64,000 bases of DNA from Neobacillus niacini (GTDB lineage Bacteria > Bacillota > Bacilli > Bacillales > Cytobacillaceae): contig NZ_BAWM01000012.1 of NCBI RefSeq assembly GCF_000759675.1, positions 1 through 64,000 on the forward strand, written 5' to 3'. Below are positions 49,538 through 60,265 of the stretch, piece after piece. Both the position numbers and the translations under genes were made by a program. Positions within the stretch are counted from its first letter, which is position 1. Each line of letters begins with the position of its first letter. The notes beneath the pieces are model-generated. The model did not search any database. It saw nothing but the letters and a program-made list of their open reading frames with translations, and was not told the origin of the DNA.

Positions 49538-52500
49538 TTATTCCTTGGAACCAACCTTCTCAGATTCAAATGCTTGTGTTTCTGGAACGATGTTTAATGT
49601 ATCAACTTGCTGTAAGTCATCTTCATCTTCCATATCACGCATTTCTATCTCTTTTTCATCTCCTGATAGGATCTTTACATCCATACCAAGACTCTGAAGT
49701 TCTTTAATTAATACTTTGAATGATTCAGGAACACCTGGTTCCGGTACATTTTCACCTTTTACAATCGCTTCATACGTTTTCACACGACCAACAACGTCAT
49801 CTGATTTTACTGTCAGAATTTCTTGAAGAGTATATGCGGCACCGTATGCTTCTAGCGCCCATACCTCCATCTCACCGAAACGCTGTCCACCAAATTGAGC
49901 TTTACCGCCAAGTGGCTGCTGCGTAACAAGTGAGTAAGGTCCTGTAGAACGAGCATGCAATTTATCATCAACCATGTGAGCAAGTTTAATCATATACATG
50001 ACACCAACAGACACACGGTTATCAAACGGTTCACCGGTACGTCCATCATATAATACAGTTTTTGCATCACCGGCCATTCCAGCTTCTTCAATCGTTCCCC
50101 AAACATCTTCTTCACGTGCACCGTCAAATACTGGTGATGCAACATGGATTCCAAGGGCTCTAGCTGCCATACCTAAATGTAACTCAAGCACCTGTCCGAT
50201 ATTCATACGTGAAGGAACGCCCAACGGATTTAACATTATGTCAACCGGAGTACCATCTGGTAAATATGGCATATCTTCTTCAGGCAATATACGAGAAATA
50301 ACCCCTTTATTACCATGACGACCCGCCATTTTATCCCCTTCATGGATCTTACGTTTTTGAACAATATATACACGTACAAGTTGATTCACACCTGGTGGCA
50401 GTTCATCGCCGTCTTCACGGTTAAAGACTTTAACATCAAGAACAATACCGCCTCCGCCATGTGGAACTCTTAATGAAGTGTCACGAACTTCACGTGCTTT
50501 TTCTCCGAAGATTGCATGCAACAAGCGCTCTTCAGCAGTAAGTTCTGTAACACCCTTAGGAGTTACTTTACCAACAAGCAAGTCACCATCTTTTACTTCA
50601 GCACCAGTACGAATAATTCCACGCTCATCTAAATTACGAAGGGCATCTTCCCCTACATTTGGAATGTCACGGGTAATTTCTTCTGGTCCAAGCTTTGTAT
50701 CACGTGATTCCGACTCATATTCTTCAATATGAATAGAAGTATAAACATCATCTTTTACAAGGCGCTCGCTCATAATGATCGCATCTTCATAGTTGTAGCC
50801 ATCCCAGTTAACGAAGCCAACTAAAACGTTACGACCTAAAGCTAGTTCACCTAGTTCCATAGAAGGACCATCAGCAAGAATCTCACCTTTTGTTACGTGG
50901 TCACCCACAGCAACTATTGGGCGTTGATTATAACAAGTTCCCTGATTAGAACGAATGAACTTCAACATTTTGTATTTATCAAGGTCACCTTTAACTTCTT
51001 GACCATCAACTGTATTAATTCGACGCACCCAAACCTCACGTGCCTCAACATGCTCAACGATTCCTTCATGCTTACAAATAACCGCTGCTCCAGAGTCTTT
51101 CCCAGAAACATACTCCATACCTGTTCCAACTCTTGGTGCTTCTGGCTGTAGAAGCGGCACGGCTTGACGCTGCATGTTCGCTCCCATCAACGCACGGTTA
51201 GAGTCATCATTTTCTAAGAACGGAATACAAGCTGTCGCTGCAGAAACTACCTGTTTAGGTGATACATCCATATAGTCGATTCGGTCGCGTTTTACCACCG
51301 TGTTTTCGCCACGGAAACGGGCAACAACATCTTCATCTATGAATGAACCATCATCAGCTAGACGAGAATTCGCCTGTGCAACAACATAGTTATCCTCTTC
51401 ATCTGCTGTTAAGTAGTCGATTCGACTTGTAACCTTTCCAGTATCAGGATCAATCCGACGATATGGAGTTTCGATAAAGCCAAAACGATTAACCTTTGCA
51501 AAAGATGATAAAGAGTTGATTAAACCAATGTTTGGTCCCTCTGGCGTTTCAATTGGACACATACGGCCATAGTGTGAATAGTGAACGTCACGCACTTCAA
51601 ATCCTGCACGTTCACGTGTTAATCCACCAGGTCCTAATGCAGATAAACGACGCTTATGTGTTAATTCTGCAAGCGGGTTCGTTTGATCCATGAATTGCGA
51701 TAACTGGGAGCTTCCGAAGAACTCTTTTATCGAGGCAATTACAGGACGAATATTAATTAACTGCTGTGGTGTGATCGTAGCAGTATCTTGAATCGACATT
51801 CTTTCACGAACCACACGTTCCATACGAGATAAACCAATTCGGAACTGATTTTGAAGCAATTCGCCAACTGAACGAAGACGTCTGTTCCCTAAATGGTCAA
51901 TGTCGTCGGTATCTCCGACACCATGCAGTAAGTTAAAGAAATAACTGATAGAAGCAATAATATCAGCAGGTGTAATATTCTTAATTGGCTCAGCAACGTA
52001 AGCATTACCTAGCACATTGATTACCTTTTCACCATCGTCATTTGGTGCATAGATTTTAATGCCTTGAAGAATGATTTCTTCCTCTACTACACCGCCAACC
52101 GGATTAAAGCCCTTGAAGTTAATATCCTTTTCGAGAGCAGGAATAATCCGATCAAGGTTTCTGCGATCAAGAACTGTTCCTTTTTCTGCAATAATCTCAC
52201 CTGTCTCAGGATCAACAAGAGATTCAGCCAAACGCTGGTTGAATAAACGATTTTTAATATGAAGCTTTTTGTTAATTTTATAACGACCTACATTTGCTAA
52301 GTCATATCTCTTTGGATCAAAAAATCTCGAAACCAATAAACTCTTTGCGTTATCCACGGTTGGAGGTTCACCTGGACGCAGGCGCTCATAAATTTCTAGA
52401 AGCGCTTTTTCTACTCCCTCAGTGTTGTCCTTTTCAAGAGTATTTCTAATGTACTCGTTGTCTCCAATCAATTCAATGATTTCTTGATCAGAGCCGAACC

Positions 52501-53098
52501 CAAGTGCACGCAAAAGAACCGTAACGGGCAGTTTCCGAGTACGATCTATTCTGACATATACGACATCTTTGGCGTCAGTTTCATATTCCAGCCAAGCGCC
52601 GCGGTTCGGAATTACAGTAGCTGTAAATCCTTTTTTTCCGTTTTTATCAAGTTTTCCACTAAAGTATACGCTCGGTGAACGTACTAACTGAGAAACGATA
52701 ACACGTTCTGCCCCATTGATGACAAACGTACCTGTTTCCGTCATAAGTGGAAAATCACCCATAAAAACATCTTGATCTTTTACTTCGCCTGTTTCTTTGT
52801 TTACAAGACGTACTTTAACACGCAATGGTGCAGAATATGTAACGTCCCGCTCTTTTGATTCCGCAACAGAATACTTTGGTTCGCCAAGGCTGTAATCAAT
52901 AAATTCTAGTGATAGGTTACCAGTAAAGTCTTCAATCGGTGAAATATCCTGGAACATTTCACGCAATCCCTCATCAAGAAACCATTGATATGAAGAGGTT
53001 TGGATTTCAATAAGATTTGGTAATTCTAAAACTTCACTGATTCGTGCGTAACTTCTTCGTTGGCGGTGTCGTCCATACTGAACTAGTTGACCTGTCAA
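49538..53098 (-). CDS. rpoB: RNA polymerase subunit beta
   Basis: 1186 residues. The start is TTG 53098 ([20 protein letters not shown]) behind GAGGGGTG; a GTG three codons upstream is less well spaced. The rifampicin pocket ([30 protein letters not shown]) is of wild-type sequence. The acidic C-terminal tail is shorter than the one I recall from B. subtilis. Upstream lie 264 nt with no gene and no promoter I can assign with confidence. Confidence 0.98.
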   Translation of the reverse strand: MTGQLVQYGRHRQRRSYARISEVLELPNLIEIQTSSYQWFLDEGLREMFQDISPIEDFTGNLSLEFIDYSLGEPKYSVAESKERDVTYSAPLRVKVRLVNKETGEVKDQDVFMGDFPLMTETGTFVINGAERVIVSQLVRSPSVYFSGKLDKNGKKGFTATVIPNRGAWLEYETDAKDVVYVRIDRTRKLPVTVLLRALGFGSDQEIIELIGDNEYIRNTLEKDNTEGVEKALLEIYERLRPGEPPTVDNAKSLLVSRFFDPKRYDLANVGRYKINKKLHIKNRLFNQRLAESLVDPETGEIIAEKGTVLDRRNLDRIIPALEKDINFKGFNPVGGVVEEEIILQGIKIYAPNDDGEKVINVLGNAYVAEPIKNITPADIIASISYFFNLLHGVGDTDDIDHLGNRRLRSVGELLQNQFRIGLSRMERVVRERMSIQDTATITPQQLINIRPVIASIKEFFGSSQLSQFMDQTNPLAELTHKRRLSALGPGGLTRERAGFEVRDVHYSHYGRMCPIETPEGPNIGLINSLSSFAKVNRFGFIETPYRRIDPDTGKVTSRIDYLTADEEDNYVVAQANSRLADDGSFIDEDVVARFRGENTVVKRDRIDYMDVSPKQVVSAATACIPFLENDDSNRALMGANMQRQAVPLLQPEAPRVGTGMEYVSGKDSGAAVICKHEGIVEHVEAREVWVRRINTVDGQEVKGDLDKYKMLKFIRSNQGTCYNQRPIVAVGDHVTKGEILADGPSMELGELALGRNVLVGFVNWDGYNYEDAIIMSERLVKDDVYTSIHIEEYESESRDTKLGPEEITRDIPNVGEDALRNLDERGIIRTGAEVKDGDLLVGKVTPKGVTELTAEERLLHAIFGEKAREVRDTSLRVPHGGGGIVLDVKVFNREDGDELPPGVNQLVRVYIVQKRKIHEGDKMAGRHGNKGVISRILPEEDMPYLPDGTPVDIMLNPLGVPSRMNIGQVLELHLGMAARALGIHVASPVFDGAREEDVWGTIEEAGMAGDAKTVLYDGRTGEPFDNRVSVGVMYMIKLAHMVDDKLHARSTGPYSLVTQQPLGGKAQFGGQRFGEMEVWALEAYGAAYTLQEILTVKSDDVVGRVKTYEAIVKGENVPEPGVPESFKVLIKELQSLGMDVKILSGDEKEIEMRDMEDEDDLQQVDTLNIVPETQAFESEKVGSKE

Positions 53099-53362
53099 CT
53101 GATTCACCCCTCAAATCAAGCGTTTTTATTAAACATATATTTTGGTCTATATGAAAGGAACTAGATTGTTCCCCCATCAGACAAAAAAAGAAAAAGGGTT
53201 TTTATTTCTTAAAAACCACATTTTCACATTTTGACTATTATTTTGTCATCATTTCCGTCTTAAACCATTTTTATACCATAGAAATAAGTATTTACAGGAA
53301 TAAATCGGAAATTATTATGATGGCATTTTATAATGCTACCATATATGACATTTTCAAGTCAA

Positions 53363-53962
53363 CTATTTTACCGCTTTAATGATAAAATAACCTTTTGACT
53401 TGTCAATAGTCTCTACCGTGGTAAATAATTGGTTTAATTTTTCAATCGTGGAAGGTGCTCCTTGCTTCTTTTGAATCACAACCCAAAGCTCACCACGGGT
53501 GACTAAATGCTCATGACTTTGTTCGAAGATATCATGAACTGTCTTTTTACCCGCCCTGATTGGAGGATTTGTTAAAATAGCAGCAAAATTGAATTCCTTA
53601 ACATTTATCAAAGTATCACTCTCATAAATATCAACATTGTGTACAGAGTTTTGTCCAGCATTAGCCTTTGCCAGTTCAATCGCTCGTACATTTACATCAA
53701 TCATATGTACAATGCGCTCTGGATAATTTTTTGCGATTGAAAGACCAATTGGACCGTAACCGCACCCTACATCTAGAACAGGTCCTTCTATATTCGGGAA
53801 TTCAAAAGCTTCTATTAATAAGCGGGAGCCAAAATCTACCTCCTTCTTTGAAAATACTCCGTTATCCGTTTTAAAACGGAATAACTGATTCCTTAAGGTA
53901 AAGTCCCAATATTTCGGTTCACTTTCAACCTTTTGAGTGCGAGAATAGTAATGTTCAGACAA
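53363..53962 (-). CDS. Class I SAM methyltransferase, RsmC-like (YbxB)
   Basis: 199 residues. SAM-binding motif LDVGCGYGPIGLS and catalytic motif LTNPPIRAGK (NPP) typical of N2-guanine rRNA methyltransferases of the RsmC/RlmG type. The start is TTG 53962 (LSEHYYSRTQK) behind AGGAGGTGAGC; an ATG nine codons upstream lacks a ribosome binding site. B. subtilis YbxB has the same place between rplL and rpoB. The exact target base is inferred only. Confidence 0.9.
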   Translation of the reverse strand: MSEHYYSRTQKVESEPKYWDFTLRNQLFRFKTDNGVFSKKEVDFGSRLLIEAFEFPNIEGPVLDVGCGYGPIGLSIAKNYPERIVHMIDVNVRAIELAKANAGQNSVHNVDIYESDTLINVKEFNFAAILTNPPIRAGKKTVHDIFEQSHEHLVTRGELWVVIQKKQGAPSTIEKLNQLFTTVETIDKSKGYFIIKAVK

Positions 53963-54020
53963 TAAGCTCACCTCCTGAGGAGTGTTCATTAATGAGGTTA
54001 CCTGAGGAAAAAAACTATCG

Positions 54021-54050
54021 AAAAAAAGCCCGCTTATACAGCGAGCTTTT
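54021..54050 (-). terminator. Terminator after rplL
   Basis: Minus-strand AAGCTCGCT-GTATA-AGCGGGCTTTTTTT, 11 nt after the rplL stop. Confidence 0.85.
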
Positions 54051-54061
54051 CTATAAGGTTA

Positions 54062-54421
54062 TTACTTAACTTCAACGTTAGCTCCAACTTCAGCAAGCTT
54101 AGCTTTAACTTCTTCAGCTTCTTCTTTAGAAACGCCTTCTTTAACAGCTTTTGGAGTGTTGTCAACAAGGTCTTTTGCTTCTTTAAGACCAAGACCAGTG
54201 ATTTCACGTACCACTTTGATAACTTTGATTTTTTGATCTCCAGCGCTAGCAAGGATAACATCAAATTCAGTTTGCTCTTCAACAGCTGCAACAGCTGCGC
54301 CACCCATTGCTACTGGAGCAGCAGCAGTTACACCGAATTCTTCTTCGATTGCTTTTACTAGATCGTTAAGTTCTAAAACAGTCATAGATTTAACCGCTTC
54401 AATGATTTGTTCTTTAGTCAT
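54062..54421 (-). CDS. rplL: 50S ribosomal protein L7/L12
   Basis: 119 residues. N-terminal dimerisation helices, Ala/Gly/Val hinge (about 35-50: [15 protein letters not shown]) and C-terminal factor-binding domain ([20 protein letters not shown]). Recruits GTPase factors to the stalk. 55 nt after rplJ. Confidence 0.98.
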   Translation of the reverse strand: MTKEQIIEAVKSMTVLELNDLVKAIEEEFGVTAAAPVAMGGAAVAAVEEQTEFDVILASAGDQKIKVIKVVREITGLGLKEAKDLVDNTPKAVKEGVSKEEAEEVKAKLAEVGANVEVK

Positions 54422-54476
54422 TTTAATTTTCCTCCTTAGTTTTCATTCCGTTATTTTTTAAGCGATAAGTTTTAAC

Positions 54477-54977
54477 TTATGCGCCTTGTTCTTCTTTTTG
54501 TTCTGCAACTGCTTTTGTAGCAAGAGCAAGGTTGCGGATTGGAGCTTGTAGTACGCTGAGTAGCATAGAAAGCAAGCCTTCGCGTGAAGGTAGTTCTGCA
54601 AGTGCTTTAACCTCTTCAACTGTTGCTACATTGCCTTCGATTACACCAGCTTTAATTTCAAGTGCATCATGCTTTTTCGCAAAGTCGTTAAGAATTTTTG
54701 CAGGTGCTACTACATCTTCTGTGCTGAACGCAATTGCGTTCGGACCAGTTAATGCTGCATTTAATTCTGAAAGCTCAGCTGCATCAGCCGCACGACGAGT
54801 CATAGAGTTTTTGTAAACTTTGAAGTCGATACCAGCTTCACGAAGTTGCTTACGAAGTTCAGTTACTTCAGCAACAGTTAGCCCACGGTAGTCAACTACG
54901 ATTGTTGAAACACTAGCTTTTAACTTAGCTGTAATTTCATCAACGATTTGAATCTTTTGTTCGATTACGCTGCTCAT
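54477..54977 (-). CDS. rplJ: 50S ribosomal protein L10
   Basis: 166 residues from ATG 54977 ([20 protein letters not shown]) behind AGGAGGTG; the longer frame upstream is the L10 leader. Forms the stalk base and binds L12 dimers through its C-terminal helix. Regulated through the leader RNA. Confidence 0.97.
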   Translation of the reverse strand: MSSVIEQKIQIVDEITAKLKASVSTIVVDYRGLTVAEVTELRKQLREAGIDFKVYKNSMTRRAADAAELSELNAALTGPNAIAFSTEDVVAPAKILNDFAKKHDALEIKAGVIEGNVATVEEVKALAELPSREGLLSMLLSVLQAPIRNLALATKAVAEQKEEQGA

Positions 54978-55017
54978 CTTTACACCTCCTGTAGATTCTC
55001 TACATTTATACCAGGCA

Positions 55018-55140
55018 AAGTAAAACCTCCACATCAAATGTCAGACATGGAGGTGCATACAATAGCCGAAGATTTCAGCCAATTATCGCATTACCTCGGC
55101 AGGAAATTAAGCTTTATAAGCACCTGCTGTCTTCAGTACA
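55018..55140 (-). promoter_or_regulatory. L10 leader RNA
   Basis: On the minus strand the leader begins GAAGACAGCAGGTGC and contains TTAATTTCCTGCCGAGGTAA, the hallmark of the Firmicute L10 leader. It ends in a hairpin ACCTCCATGTC...GATGTGGAGGTTTT (55021-55055) that can act as attenuator. L10(L12) binding is expected to switch between the folds. Confidence 0.9.
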
Positions 55141-55167
55141 AATGTTTTTATTTAAACAACAAAATAG

Positions 55168-55196
55168 ATTATATAAAATGAATCTATATTTGTCAA
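55168..55196 (-). promoter_or_regulatory. Promoter of rplJ-rplL
   Basis: Consensus-like -35 TTGACA (55191-55196), 17-nt spacer, -10 TATAAT (55168-55173), placed to start transcription at the head of the L10 leader. Confidence 0.88.
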
Positions 55197-55207
55197 TTGG
55201 TAAAAAA

Positions 55208-55906
55208 TTACTTAACTGTAACTGATGAAGGATCAACCTTCACGCCAGGTCCCATTGTTGAAGTAACTGTTACGTTCTTCATGTAAGTACCTTTTGCAGC
55301 TGCAGGCTTAACTTTTAACATTGTTTCGAATACTGTTTTGAAGTTCTCAACAAGTTTTTCGTTTTCGAAAGATGATTTACCGATTGGAACGTGGATGTTT
55401 CCAGCTTTATCAACACGGTACTCAACTTTACCTGCTTTAATTTCATTAATAGCTCTAGTTACATCAAATGTTACTGTACCAGTTTTAGGGTTTGGCATTA
55501 AACCTTTAGGTCCTAATGTACGACCAAGTTTACCAACTTCACCCATCATGTCAGGTGTTGCTACGATTACATCAAACTCAAACCAACCTTGTTGGATTTT
55601 GGTGATGTATTCTGCATCGCCAACATAATCTGCACCAGCAGCTTCTGCTTCTTTCACTTTTTCACCCTTAGCGAATACTAATACGCGTTGAGTCTTACCA
55701 GTACCATTCGGAAGTACTACTGCACCACGAATTTGTTGGTCAGCTTTCTTAGGGTCTACTCCTAAACGGAATGCAACTTCAAGTGTCGCATCGAATTTAG
55801 CGTAGTTTGTTTGCTTTGCAAGTTCAATCGCTTCAGCAACTGGGTAAGCTTTTGTGTTATCAACAAGCTTAGCAGCTTCTAAATACTTCTTACCTTTTTT
55901 AGCCAT
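55208..55906 (-). CDS. rplA: 50S ribosomal protein L1
   Basis: 232 residues, L1 stalk protein involved in E-site tRNA release. [18 protein letters not shown] is the signature. 117 nt after rplK, with a small hairpin between. Start ATG follows TAGGAGG. Confidence 0.98.
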   Translation of the reverse strand: MAKKGKKYLEAAKLVDNTKAYPVAEAIELAKQTNYAKFDATLEVAFRLGVDPKKADQQIRGAVVLPNGTGKTQRVLVFAKGEKVKEAEAAGADYVGDAEYITKIQQGWFEFDVIVATPDMMGEVGKLGRTLGPKGLMPNPKTGTVTFDVTRAINEIKAGKVEYRVDKAGNIHVPIGKSSFENEKLVENFKTVFETMLKVKPAAAKGTYMKNVTVTSTMGPGVKVDPSSVTVK

Positions 55907-55974
55907 TTTTATTTCCTCCTAGATTGTGGTTTTAACGGAATAACCTTTTAGCGGAATTACCTCCCACGAATAAA

Positions 55975-55994
55975 GGTTGCGCAATTACGCAACC
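55975..55994 (-). other. Small hairpin between rplK and rplA
   Basis: Minus-strand GGTTGCG-TAATTG-CGCAACC followed by TTTATT, about 30 nt after the rplK stop. Possibly a weak terminator that tunes rplA output. Confidence 0.4.
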
Positions 55995-56023
55995 CCCTTC
56001 ATTACAAAAACAGTTTACATGGA

Positions 56024-56449
56024 TTAATCTTCGATTACGATACCCATGCTGCGAGCAGTACCTTCAACCATACGCATTGCTGCTTCAACGCTTGCTGCGT
56101 TTAGGTCAGGCATTTTCTGTTCCGCAATCTCGCGTACTGTATTACGCTTAACTGTTGCTACTTTATTACGGTTAGGTTCACCAGAACCAGACTGAATTCC
56201 AGCTGCTACTTTTAAAAGAACGGCAGCAGGAGGGGTTTTCGTAATAAATGTAAATGAACGGTCTTCAAAAACCGTGATTTCAACAGGAATAATTAATCCA
56301 GCTTGATCTGCTGTACGAGCGTTAAATTCCTTACAGAATCCCATGATGTTAACACCGGCTTGACCTAATGCAGGACCAACTGGTGGCGCAGGATTTGCTT
56401 TCCCAGCAGGGATTTGTAATTTAACAACTTTAATTACTTTTTTAGCCAC
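56024..56449 (-). CDS. rplK: 50S ribosomal protein L11
   Basis: 141 residues from GTG 56449 ([17 protein letters not shown] follows) behind AAGGAGGTG; the in-frame upstream codons are leader. Forms the thiostrepton region with 23S rRNA and is needed for RelA activation. [15 protein letters not shown] and the C-terminal [14 protein letters not shown] end are typical. Confidence 0.97.
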   Translation of the reverse strand: MAKKVIKVVKLQIPAGKANPAPPVGPALGQAGVNIMGFCKEFNARTADQAGLIIPVEITVFEDRSFTFITKTPPAAVLLKVAAGIQSGSGEPNRNKVATVKRNTVREIAEQKMPDLNAASVEAAMRMVEGTARSMGIVIED

Positions 56450-56579
56450 GAGACACACCTCCTTAAAGTCCGTGATGTGGTAATAGGGTTTTTACCCTCC
56501 CACTCAACAAAAGTCTTTATATAAAGATAAAGAGCTTATCAAAAGTCTTTGTCTCACAAGAGACATACTGACCTATGAA

Positions 56580-56608
56580 ATATTACCACTTTTTATAAAT
56601 GATTTCAA
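56580..56608 (-). promoter_or_regulatory. Promoter of rplK-rplA
   Basis: -35 TTGAAA (56603-56608), 17-nt spacer, -10 TAATAT (56580-56585), between nusG and rplK. Confidence 0.65.
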
Positions 56609-56642
56609 GTTTTTTTAAAATTACTATTTATATTTCTTTAAA

Positions 56643-57176
56643 TTAAAGCTTCTCAATCTGTGTAAATTCCAGTTCTACCGGGGTGTCACGTCCAAACATA
56701 TTAACAAGAACTTTTAGTTTAGCCTTATCCTTATCCATTTCTTCAACAGTCCCAGTGAAGTTCATAAATGGACCTTCCTTCACCCGAACGGTTTCACCGA
56801 TTTCATAATTAACATCAAATCGTTTTTCTTCGACGCCCATACGTTTTAGAATTCCAACAACTTCTTCAGGAAGAAGTGGAGTTGGTTTAGATCCTGCTCC
56901 AGCAGAACCAACAAATCCAGTTACACCCGGAGTATTCCGTACTACATACCATGAATCATCTGTCATAACTATTTCAACAAGTACATAACCAGGGAAAACT
57001 TTTCGTTTTACTACTTTCGTTTTACCGTTTTTAATTTCAGTTTCTTCTTCTTCAGGAACCACCACACGGAAAATCTTATCCGTCATACCCATTGATTCAA
57101 CACGTTTTTCTAAATTCGCTTTTACTTTATTTTCATAACCTGAGTAAGTATGTAATACATACCAATTCTTTTCCAT
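56643..57176 (-). CDS. nusG: Transcription termination/antitermination protein NusG
   Basis: 177 residues. NGN domain (WYVLHTYSGYENKVKANLEKR, VFPGYVLVEI) and C-terminal KOW domain (VKEGPFMNFTGTVEEMDKDK). In B. subtilis NusG stimulates pausing. A terminator-like hairpin lies between secE and nusG. Confidence 0.98.
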   Translation of the reverse strand: MEKNWYVLHTYSGYENKVKANLEKRVESMGMTDKIFRVVVPEEEETEIKNGKTKVVKRKVFPGYVLVEIVMTDDSWYVVRNTPGVTGFVGSAGAGSKPTPLLPEEVVGILKRMGVEEKRFDVNYEIGETVRVKEGPFMNFTGTVEEMDKDKAKLKVLVNMFGRDTPVELEFTQIEKL

Positions 57177-57291
57177 TCAAGAGGACTAAACGTCCATCCC
57201 TCCCCGTACTTTTATAAAAGGCAGAGTGCCAAAAATCTACATCTAGCTTTAACACAGCCTTGTAAAAAATAATCATTTTTAAAGACAAATG

Positions 57292-57312
57292 AAAAAACCC
57301 GTTAAACGGGCT
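57292..57312 (-). terminator. Terminator-like hairpin between secE and nusG
   Basis: Minus-strand GCCCGT-TTA-ACGGG followed directly by TTTTTT. Short stem, but the T-run is good. It could separate or attenuate nusG from the secE transcript. Confidence 0.6.
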
Positions 57313-57364
57313 TTGCATAAAAAGTTCCTTTATTATTCACCATTATACCATGAAATACCTTTTA

Positions 57365-57547
57365 TTATTCAAGAATAACTCGAATCAATTTCGAAATCCC
57401 TAAATCTATTACACCAAAAAATATAGCAAAAAAAGCAACTGTTGATAAAACAGTAATTGTATAGCGTGTTAGTTCCTTACGTTTTGGCCAACTAACTTTT
57501 CTCATTTCACGGAAAACATCACTGAAGAATTTCTTTAAGCGTTGCAT
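57365..57547 (-). CDS. secE: Protein translocase subunit SecE
   Basis: 60-residue single-span SecE: amphipathic N-terminal part with RKVSWPKRKELTRYT, then the membrane helix. Part of SecYEG. 48 nt after rpmG. Confidence 0.96.
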   Translation of the reverse strand: MQRLKKFFSDVFREMRKVSWPKRKELTRYTITVLSTVAFFAIFFGVIDLGISKLIRVILE

Positions 57548-57595
57548 ATCTATAACCCTCCAACTATCGGAATAACATTGCTAGTATGACTAAAA

Positions 57596-57742
57596 TTATT
57601 TTGTTTCTTTGTGGACTGTATGGGAGGCGCATGTTTTGCAATACTTTTTTAATTCCAATCGTTCTGATTGCAACTGATTTGCATTGGTTGAGTAATTACG
57701 TGATCCACATTCAGCACATGCCAGAATAATCTTTTTACTCAT
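57596..57742 (-). CDS. rpmG: 50S ribosomal protein L33, zinc-binding type
   Basis: 48 residues: [17 protein letters not shown], ending [11 protein letters not shown]. Cys9, Cys12, Cys35, Cys38 make a complete zinc ribbon. In B. subtilis the equivalent rpmGB before secE has lost this zinc site, as far as I recall, and is poorly expressed; here the site is intact. The start ATG 57742 has only a weak ribosome binding site (GATGAAGGTG). Confidence 0.93.
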   Translation of the reverse strand: MSKKIILACAECGSRNYSTNANQLQSERLELKKYCKTCASHTVHKETK

Positions 57743-57856
57743 AATTCGACACCTTCATCATCCATCTTTTATATCCTTAAAAATGTAACATGACCCCTAT
57801 TTATTGTCAACAACATGTGGGAGCGGGTTCATACAAATGTCATCGTTTACAAAAAA

Positions 57857-58507
57857 TTAAAGGCTAAATTCTCTAATTTCTAAATAACGTTCCAATTTCC
57901 TTTTCACACGCTGCAGGGCATTATCAATTGATTTCACATGTCGGTTCAGCTCTTCTGATATTTCTTGGTATGATTGTCCATCGAGATATAGCGCCAAAAC
58001 CTTCCGCTCTAAATCACTTAATAATTCCGTCATTTTAACTTCGATGTGATCAAATTCTTCTTGATTAATAATTAATTCTTCTGGATCAAGAACCTTTGCT
58101 CCGGATAGGACATCCATTAATGTTCGGTCGGATTCTTCATCATAGATAGGCTTGTCCAATGATACATAGGAATTTAACGGTATATGTTTTTGCCTAGTTG
58201 CGGTTTTTATCGCCGTAATAATTTGCCGGGTGATACATAATTCAGCAAACGCCTTGAATGAGGTAAGCTTGTCCTCACGAAAGTCACGAATTGCCTTATA
58301 CAGCCCAATCATACCCTCTTGAACAATATCTTCCTTATCCGCTCCGATTAGGAAGTAAGATCTTGCCTTTGCACGTACAAAATTTCGATATTTGTGGATT
58401 AAATAGTCCAATGCTTCACTATTTCCTTGGTGCACAAAATCAACTATCTCTTCATCTTCCATTGAAAAAAATAGCTCGTTGCTTTTATCCCCGAAGACTG
58501 TACCCAA
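57857..58507 (-). CDS. sigH: RNA polymerase sigma-H factor
   Basis: Sigma factor for the transition phase and start of sporulation (spo0A, kinA, spoIIA targets). 216 residues with region 2 (DIVQEGMIGLYKAIRDF) and region 4 (GQSYQEISEELNRHVKSIDN). The start is TTG 58507 behind GGAGGGGGA. A strong sigma-A promoter precedes it. Confidence 0.95.
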   Translation of the reverse strand: MGTVFGDKSNELFFSMEDEEIVDFVHQGNSEALDYLIHKYRNFVRAKARSYFLIGADKEDIVQEGMIGLYKAIRDFREDKLTSFKAFAELCITRQIITAIKTATRQKHIPLNSYVSLDKPIYDEESDRTLMDVLSGAKVLDPEELIINQEEFDHIEVKMTELLSDLERKVLALYLDGQSYQEISEELNRHVKSIDNALQRVKRKLERYLEIREFSL

Positions 58508-58545
58508 TTAAGATCCCCCTCCACCGAACAAGCATAGATAGTATT

Positions 58546-58575
58546 ATTATACTATTCAAAACTTTTGAACGTCAA
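58546..58575 (-). promoter_or_regulatory. sigH promoter
   Basis: -35 TTGACG (58570-58575), 18-nt spacer, -10 TATAAT (58546-58551), starting at the rae1 stop. In B. subtilis sigH transcription is repressed by AbrB; the site is not identifiable by eye. Confidence 0.75.
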
Positions 58576-58578
58576 CGC

Positions 58579-59088
58579 TTACTTTTCACCTCTGCGCCAC
58601 TTTTCAAAAATTTCTGTCACTTCGTTACTAATCGGTATTTTTGAGAATGGTCTTTTTTCTTGAATAGTTTTTACCTTTTTTTCGATTCCTTTTTCTATAG
58701 AGGACATCTCGATAAGCAATTCTCTTGCAGACTTTCTTAGAGCACCTTGTCCAAAAATAGCCCATTGCTCTGTAAAATCAGAGGTAGCCACATGTATTTG
58801 AGTCCTCCGATTATTTAAAGCAATCGCCATTTTTTCAATTCGCTCATCAGCAGTTTCATTTTCTTTTGTAAAAATAACCTCTACCTTATGATTCTTATAT
58901 TTCTTCTCAATCCCTTGGACATAGTAGGCATCAAATACAACGATGACCCGATAGCCTGAATAAGCTTGGTATTCTGCCATCCTTTCAACTAAACGGTCCC
59001 GAGCTGCAGGCAAATCATGGTCCTTTAATGCCCTTAGCTCTGGCCATGCCCCGATTATGTTATATCCATCGACAAGCAAAATATCCAT
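58579..59088 (-). CDS. rae1: Rae1 (YacP) ribosome-associated endoribonuclease, PIN-like NYN
   Basis: 169-residue NYN/PIN-like nuclease. Asp residues in LLVDGYNIIG, VFDAYYVQG and ATSDFTEQ form the acidic site. In B. subtilis Rae1 cuts mRNA in the ribosomal A site. 2 nt after rlmB. Confidence 0.92.
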   Translation of the reverse strand: MDILLVDGYNIIGAWPELRALKDHDLPAARDRLVERMAEYQAYSGYRVIVVFDAYYVQGIEKKYKNHKVEVIFTKENETADERIEKMAIALNNRRTQIHVATSDFTEQWAIFGQGALRKSARELLIEMSSIEKGIEKKVKTIQEKRPFSKIPISNEVTEIFEKWRRGEK

Positions 59089-59090
59089 TT

Positions 59091-59840
59091 CTATCCCTCT
59101 AGAGGATGCCGCCTGCGGTATACCTCATACATTAATAACGCTGCTGCAACAGACGCATTTAATGATGTTACCTTTCCAGCCATCGGCAGGTTAATAAGGA
59201 AGTCACATTTTTCCCTAACAAGACGCCCCATCCCTTTTCCTTCGCTTCCAATCACAAGACCAAGTGGCAGCGTGCCATCAAATTGGCGATAATCTTGTTT
59301 TCCACTTGCATCCGTACCAGCTATCCAAATACCACGTTCTTTTAATTCATCAATGGTTCTTGCCATATTGGTGACACGTACGACCGGAATATGCTCTATT
59401 GCACCAGTTGAGGCTTTTGCTACTGTTGCCGTTAAACCAACTGCTCTTCTTTTAGGAATAATAATGCCGTGTGCTCCCACTGCATCAGCGGTTCGCATGA
59501 TTGATCCAAGATTATGAGGGTCCTCGATTTCATCTAATAACAAAAAGAACGGGGTTTCATTTTTCAAATCTGCGGCTGCAAATAGATCGTCCATTTCTGC
59601 ATATTGATAAGCAGCAACATAGGCAAGAACTCCTTGATGATTTTCATCAGATATCTGGTCAATTTTTTTCTTTGGGACAAATTGAACTATTACATTAGCT
59701 TCTTTAGCTAATTGTATTAACTGCTGCATTTGACCACGCTGGGAAGATTCTGCAATCAATATTTTATTGATATCCCTTTCTGATCTAAGTGCCTCCATAA
59801 CTGGATTTTTCCCAATGATGTAATCGTTGTTTTCGCTCAT
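59091..59840 (-). CDS. rlmB: 23S rRNA (guanosine 2'-O)-methyltransferase RlmB-like (SPOUT)
   Basis: 249 residues. N-terminal L30e-like substrate-binding domain and SPOUT domain with knot motifs [27 protein letters not shown] and [17 protein letters not shown]. Overlaps mrnC by 4 nt. Confidence 0.94.
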   Translation of the reverse strand: MSENNDYIIGKNPVMEALRSERDINKILIAESSQRGQMQQLIQLAKEANVIVQFVPKKKIDQISDENHQGVLAYVAAYQYAEMDDLFAAADLKNETPFFLLLDEIEDPHNLGSIMRTADAVGAHGIIIPKRRAVGLTATVAKASTGAIEHIPVVRVTNMARTIDELKERGIWIAGTDASGKQDYRQFDGTLPLGLVIGSEGKGMGRLVREKCDFLINLPMAGKVTSLNASVAAALLMYEVYRRRHPLEG

Positions 59841-60262
59841 TCGTTTTTTCCTCCTTTCTTTTCTTCAACAATTGAAAAGGACATTAAGATAAGCTCTTCT
59901 AGTCGTTTTATTGCCTCTGTTAAATACAAAAATCCCATTAACGCTTCAAATGCTGTACTATAATGATAAGTTTGAACATCCGTGTTTTTTGGGACTGTGC
60001 CAGATTTAGCATTGCGTCCACGCATAACAACGGCCAGCTCCTCCTCTGACAGGAGGCTTTCATCCATCATCCTAAATAGAACTTTACACTGCGCTTTTGC
60101 GGAAACATACTTTGTCCCTTCACGGTGAAGATGATTCGGCTTTACCTTCCCGCTTTGCAGGAGGTGACGTCTGACATAAATCTCATAAACAGCGTCACCC
60201 ACATAAGCTAGTGCAAGACTATTCAATTGATTGGCATTTACTTTTTCTTGATAATCAAGCAT
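59837..60262 (-). CDS. mrnC: Mini-ribonuclease III
   Basis: 141-residue RNase III catalytic domain without dsRNA-binding domain; matures 23S rRNA ends. [15 protein letters not shown] and [12 protein letters not shown] carry the catalytic acidic residues. 3 nt after cysS. Confidence 0.94.
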   Translation of the reverse strand: MLDYQEKVNANQLNSLALAYVGDAVYEIYVRRHLLQSGKVKPNHLHREGTKYVSAKAQCKVLFRMMDESLLSEEELAVVMRGRNAKSGTVPKNTDVQTYHYSTAFEALMGFLYLTEAIKRLEELILMSFSIVEEKKGGKNE

Positions 60263-60265
60263 GAA

